Origin: Calditrichota bacterium
Lineage (GTDB): Bacteria; Zhuqueibacterota; Zhuqueibacteria; Residuimicrobiales; Krinioviventaceae
Assembly: GCA_003818595.1 (NCBI GenBank)
Contig: RPQV01000106.1
Location: 1-9,034 of the forward strand
Length of the DNA stretch: 9,034 nt
Direction: 5' to 3'
Shown piece after piece: positions 6,966-9,034 of this stretch; the first letter of the stretch is position 1, and each line of letters begins with the position of its first letter. The notes under the pieces are model-generated. The model did no database searches. It worked only from the letters and a program-made list of their open reading frames with translations, and had not been told where the DNA came from. Position numbers and translations under genes: made by a program.

Positions 6966-8153
6966 TTACCAAATGAAGGAGATATGGTTCAGCATACGCG
7001 CGTCACTTGACTTGAATCGGTTGGATAACCATTGGTATTCAATATCAATAGATATATGATCATCAAGCCGATATGACAAACGAAGGGCATTTGAGAGTAG
7101 ATTATCATATTCATAAATTTCTTCAACGCGATATTTTGAATAATCCACATAGAAAGAAGCAATTAATCGAGAAAAGATTTCAAAAAATCCGTTCAGCATG
7201 AGGCCAATTTGGTCGCCTGCATACCCGTTTTCCCAGATAACCCCAATGTCGCCATAAGGAGTCCCGGTGCTGAGCGAGAGCAAATCGGCGTGGTTGCCAT
7301 TGGTGAATAAATGTTGATAAAGAGCCTGCAGATGATAATCCGGCGAAATGTTAACGCTTGTTCCCAGGCGAAGCCGCTGATATGCGAACGGAGTAAAAAT
7401 GCTAAAGTAAGACGTGCTGTAGATTTGAGGGAATTGTTTTCTATATTCGAGTGTGGTTTGCCAGCTGCTGCTCCAGACGTTGCGACTGGATATTTGTAAT
7501 CGGTGCAGTCGCTGCGCTTCCAGGTCATAATGGGATTGAAGCTGAAGCACAGTTTGAGGAATGATGTTGCTGGATATATTCATTCCGGTCAAGCGCCAGA
7601 ACGTCTCATTTTCATTTGATTTTTGCAGGTAAAGAGTCTGTAACTTGGTGGAGTAAAAATCAGAAATTTCCACGCATCCGCCGATCACTCGGCTATCCTC
7701 GAATGAGTTGAACTGAAAATTCCGCGAAAAAACGCCTTCAACTCCGCCATATCCCAGAAGACGCAGGTTTTTATAAGGTTTGACGGTTAACTGACCGCCA
7801 TCCAAGACTCCCAGGACCGTCCCTGGGTGCAGAAACATTCTTCCGACGGCAAAGTCGATGTGATCGTGGAGTAGATTTTGGGCATCGAAGCGCAACGAAT
7901 ATAATTTATATCGTTCCTCGTTGGTTATAGACTCGTTCATATCGGTCAAGGCGCGCATACTCGTCGAAACCGTCAGGTCATTATTCGGCAGGATTGCCTT
8001 TAAATTAAGGTATTGATAAATGCGGGTATGGCTTCCATGGTTCTCATAAAGATAAACCGAATTGCGAAAGGCGCCGTTTAATTGGCCGCTCTGTGCAAAA
8101 GCAGGAGTACTGCTTATATATAGTATAAAAAGCAGAATAGGTTTATTTTTCAT
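6966..8153 (-). CDS. Outer-membrane beta-barrel candidate, putative porin partner of the cytochromes (395 aa)
   Basis: No named family is recognised with certainty. A Sec signal peptide (residues 1-20, cleavage AFA|Q) is followed by about 375 residues of alternating polar/hydrophobic, aromatic-rich segments with short turns, as in outer-membrane barrels. The last residues, HISFIW, end in Trp, consistent with the aromatic C-terminal barrel-assembly signal. GRMFLHPGTVLGVLDGGQL (residues 104-122) resembles a 'GRQ...G.G.LDG..L' segment seen in outer-membrane proteins encoded beside multiheme cytochromes; this is from memory and was not searched. It is much shorter than MtrB (about 26 strands), so perhaps 14-18 strands. 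ATG 8153, with AGG 6 bases upstream, is preferred over ATG 8174, which has no ribosome site. It is the first gene of the minus-strand operon. A conduit role is inferred from context. Confidence 0.75.
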   Translation of the reverse strand: MKNKPILLFILYISSTPAFAQSGQLNGAFRNSVYLYENHGSHTRIYQYLNLKAILPNNDLTVSTSMRALTDMNESITNEERYKLYSLRFDAQNLLHDHIDFAVGRMFLHPGTVLGVLDGGQLTVKPYKNLRLLGYGGVEGVFSRNFQFNSFEDSRVIGGCVEISDFYSTKLQTLYLQKSNENETFWRLTGMNISSNIIPQTVLQLQSHYDLEAQRLHRLQISSRNVWSSSWQTTLEYRKQFPQIYSTSYFSIFTPFAYQRLRLGTSVNISPDYHLQALYQHLFTNGNHADLLSLSTGTPYGDIGVIWENGYAGDQIGLMLNGFFEIFSRLIASFYVDYSKYRVEEIYEYDNLLSNALRLSYRLDDHISIDIEYQWLSNRFKSSDARMLNHISFIW

Positions 8154-8224
8154 ATGACGCCTGCATGAGTTCATACAATGATATCGTGGCGAGTTGGATT
8201 CGAGAAAAATAAGAAGAGAAAGTT

Positions 8225-8344
8225 ATGAGAATATTGTTTATTTGCAAGCAAAAGTTGCCAAAGAAAGCAGATCGATTTGCGGAATTATTTGCGAACAGTA
8301 CTTGGGAATCGTCAAGGTCGTCGAAAGCATCAGCTATCGAGTGA
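8225..8344 (+). pseudogene. Possible remnant of a low-molecular-weight phosphatase/ArsC-like gene
   Basis: A 39-codon frame starts at ATG 8225 with MRILFICKQ, which matches the beta-strand and Cys that open low-molecular-weight protein tyrosine phosphatases and thioredoxin-type arsenate reductases (usual form: hydrophobic strand, C-X5-R-S). The next residues, KLPKKADRFAELFANS, only loosely resemble the family's 'N..RSQMAEAFAN', and the catalytic Arg is missing. Another frame nearby (from about 8295) reads EQYLGIVKVVES, loosely like the following family segment, so a frameshifted relic is possible. A purine-rich stretch precedes the ATG. Chance resemblance over so short a stretch cannot be excluded, and a functional small protein is the other option. 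Confidence 0.22.
8233..8261 (-). promoter_or_regulatory. Candidate promoter of the cytochrome operon
   Basis: On the minus strand, TTGGCA (8261-8256) and AACAAT (8238-8233) are separated by 17 bases. They match the sigma-70 -35 consensus at 5 of 6 positions and the -10 consensus at 4 of 6. It would leave a leader of about 75 bases before ATG 8153. Promoter choice in this lineage is unknown. Confidence 0.3.
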
Positions 8345-8424
8345 ACGCTTTAATCGATTCCACGAACTGGGCGCCTTTAGCGTCCGAGCTCTGACTTTTC
8401 GATGGTGACGGCATCATTTTTCAA

Positions 8425-8453
8425 TTGCATTTTTATGAAAAAATGGCTATATG
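8425..8453 (+). promoter_or_regulatory. Candidate promoter of the tetraheme cytochrome gene
   Basis: TTGCAT (8425-8430) and TATATG (8448-8453) are 17 bases apart, about 37 bases before the ATG at 8491. The match to sigma-70 consensus is only partial (3 of 6 and 4 of 6). The A/T-rich setting and position favour it. Confidence 0.28.
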
Positions 8454-8490
8454 CATAGTTGTTCAATTACCAATCGCTGGAGACGAAGAG

Positions 8491-9034
8491 ATGAGAAAAA
8501 AGACAATCATTTTCTTGCTGGCTGGTATTATTGGCGTCATTGTACTCCCTCTTTTAGCCGCTGATGCGCAATACGTGGGTTCCAGGAAATGCATGATGTG
8601 TCACAAGAGCGAAAGCCGCGGAAATCAGTATGGCAAATGGCTGGAGAGTCCGCACGCCAAATCATATGAAACATTAAAGAGTGATGCCTCAAAAGCTATT
8701 GCAAAAAAAATGGGAATTGAGGATCCGACTACCGCAGACAAATGTTTAAAGTGTCATATCACCGGGCATGGAGTTGCTGCTGCAGTAAAAGCAGAAGGAT
8801 TTGAGCCCACCCTTGAAGGCGTAGGGTGCGAATCCTGCCACGGCCCGGGATCTCTGTACAAGTCAATGACCATTATGAAGGCACTCAACGAAGGGAAACA
8901 GGATGCAAAAGCAGTTGCCTTTGTTGAAGGCGATGAGGCCGTCTGCCTGCGCTGTCACAACTCGGAGAGTCCTACTTTCAAACCGTTTGATTATCAAACA
9001 CAATTCAATGAAATCGCACACAATCTTCCCCCCA
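8491..9034 (+). CDS. Cytochrome c554-type multiheme cytochrome (3' end cut off by window)
   Basis: Secreted electron-transfer cytochrome. The frame is open from ATG 8491 to the end of the window, giving 181 complete codons and no stop. GGAGA lies about 7 bases before the start. A signal peptide of about 25 residues ends near LLAADAQ. Four heme motifs are visible: CMMCH (34), CLKCH (85), CESCH (113) and CLRCH (152). The surroundings match the cytochrome c554/c' family: YVGSRKCMMCH at the mature N-terminus, KWLESPHAKSYE after heme 1, CLKCHITGHG, and VGCESCHGPGS at heme 3. In Nitrosomonas, c554 takes electrons from hydroxylamine oxidoreductase, but this fold is widely used in anaerobes and no hydroxylamine oxidoreductase is seen here. 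It is divergent from the 12-heme operon. More hemes or a C-terminal domain could lie beyond the window. Confidence 0.9.
   Translation, partial: MRKKTIIFLLAGIIGVIVLPLLAADAQYVGSRKCMMCHKSESRGNQYGKWLESPHAKSYETLKSDASKAIAKKMGIEDPTTADKCLKCHITGHGVAAAVKAEGFEPTLEGVGCESCHGPGSLYKSMTIMKALNEGKQDAKAVAFVEGDEAVCLRCHNSESPTFKPFDYQTQFNEIAHNLPP

Larger units (their letters stand above)
8154..8490. other. Divergent intergenic control region (337 bp)
   Basis: Separates the minus-strand cytochrome operon from the plus-strand tetraheme gene. It contains weak sigma-70-like promoter candidates in both directions. ATTTGC occurs three times (8240, 8275, 8287), the last two 12 bases apart. TTGC-AA-GCAA at 8242-8251 is a short inverted repeat, and GGGCGC/GCGTCC (8369-8385) can form a small hairpin without a T tail. 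A 39-codon frame at 8225 is described separately. A 66-codon TTG-start frame at 8194-8394 has no ribosome site and no recognisable motif and was not called. Confidence 0.6.

Noticed and set aside
8194..8394. 66-codon plus-strand frame starting at TTG
   Set aside because: No ribosome site, no recognisable motif, and it overlaps the divergent promoter region. A small part (EQYLGIVKVVES) is mentioned only as a possible out-of-frame relic.

Overview
The window comes from a diderm (Gram-negative) bacterium that uses many c-type cytochromes. The evidence is an outer-membrane-barrel type protein, a lipoprotein signal, three multiheme cytochromes and a System I (Ccm) heme lyase. The phylum cannot be fixed from sequence alone. 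The gene mix (TrpB2-type tryptophan synthase, multiheme cytochromes with modules like those of Geobacter, CcmF with a zinc-ribbon partner) would fit a deltaproteobacterial-type lineage or an uncultured FCB-like phylum. I saw no tRNA, rRNA, CRISPR array, insertion sequence or integrase.

Left part, plus strand (1-2154): the 3' part of a TrpB2-type tryptophan synthase beta chain, closed by a strong intrinsic terminator. It is followed by a two-gene unit with a 4-bp overlap: a small cysteine-containing protein of unknown function and a metallophosphoesterase. A minus-strand terminator-like hairpin sits in the convergent gap at about 2193-2228.

Centre and right, minus strand (8153 down to 2262): six tightly spaced co-directional genes, probably one operon. 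In transcription order they are: an exported outer-membrane beta-barrel candidate; a periplasmic 12-heme cytochrome; a lipoprotein cytochrome with six CxxCH motifs and one CX3CH motif; the manganese exporter MntP; the heme lyase CcmF; and a CcmI-like membrane-anchored zinc-ribbon protein. The first three look like a compact porin-cytochrome electron conduit across the outer membrane. CcmF and the CcmI-like protein would help attach the hemes. MntP is an unexpected passenger that could link the cluster to manganese chemistry; that link is inference.

Right end, plus strand (8491-9034, cut by the window): a secreted cytochrome of the c554 type with four hemes visible, divergent from the operon. 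The 337-bp gap between them holds candidate promoters in both directions and a short reading frame resembling a degenerate N-terminus of a low-molecular-weight phosphatase or arsenate-reductase-like protein.
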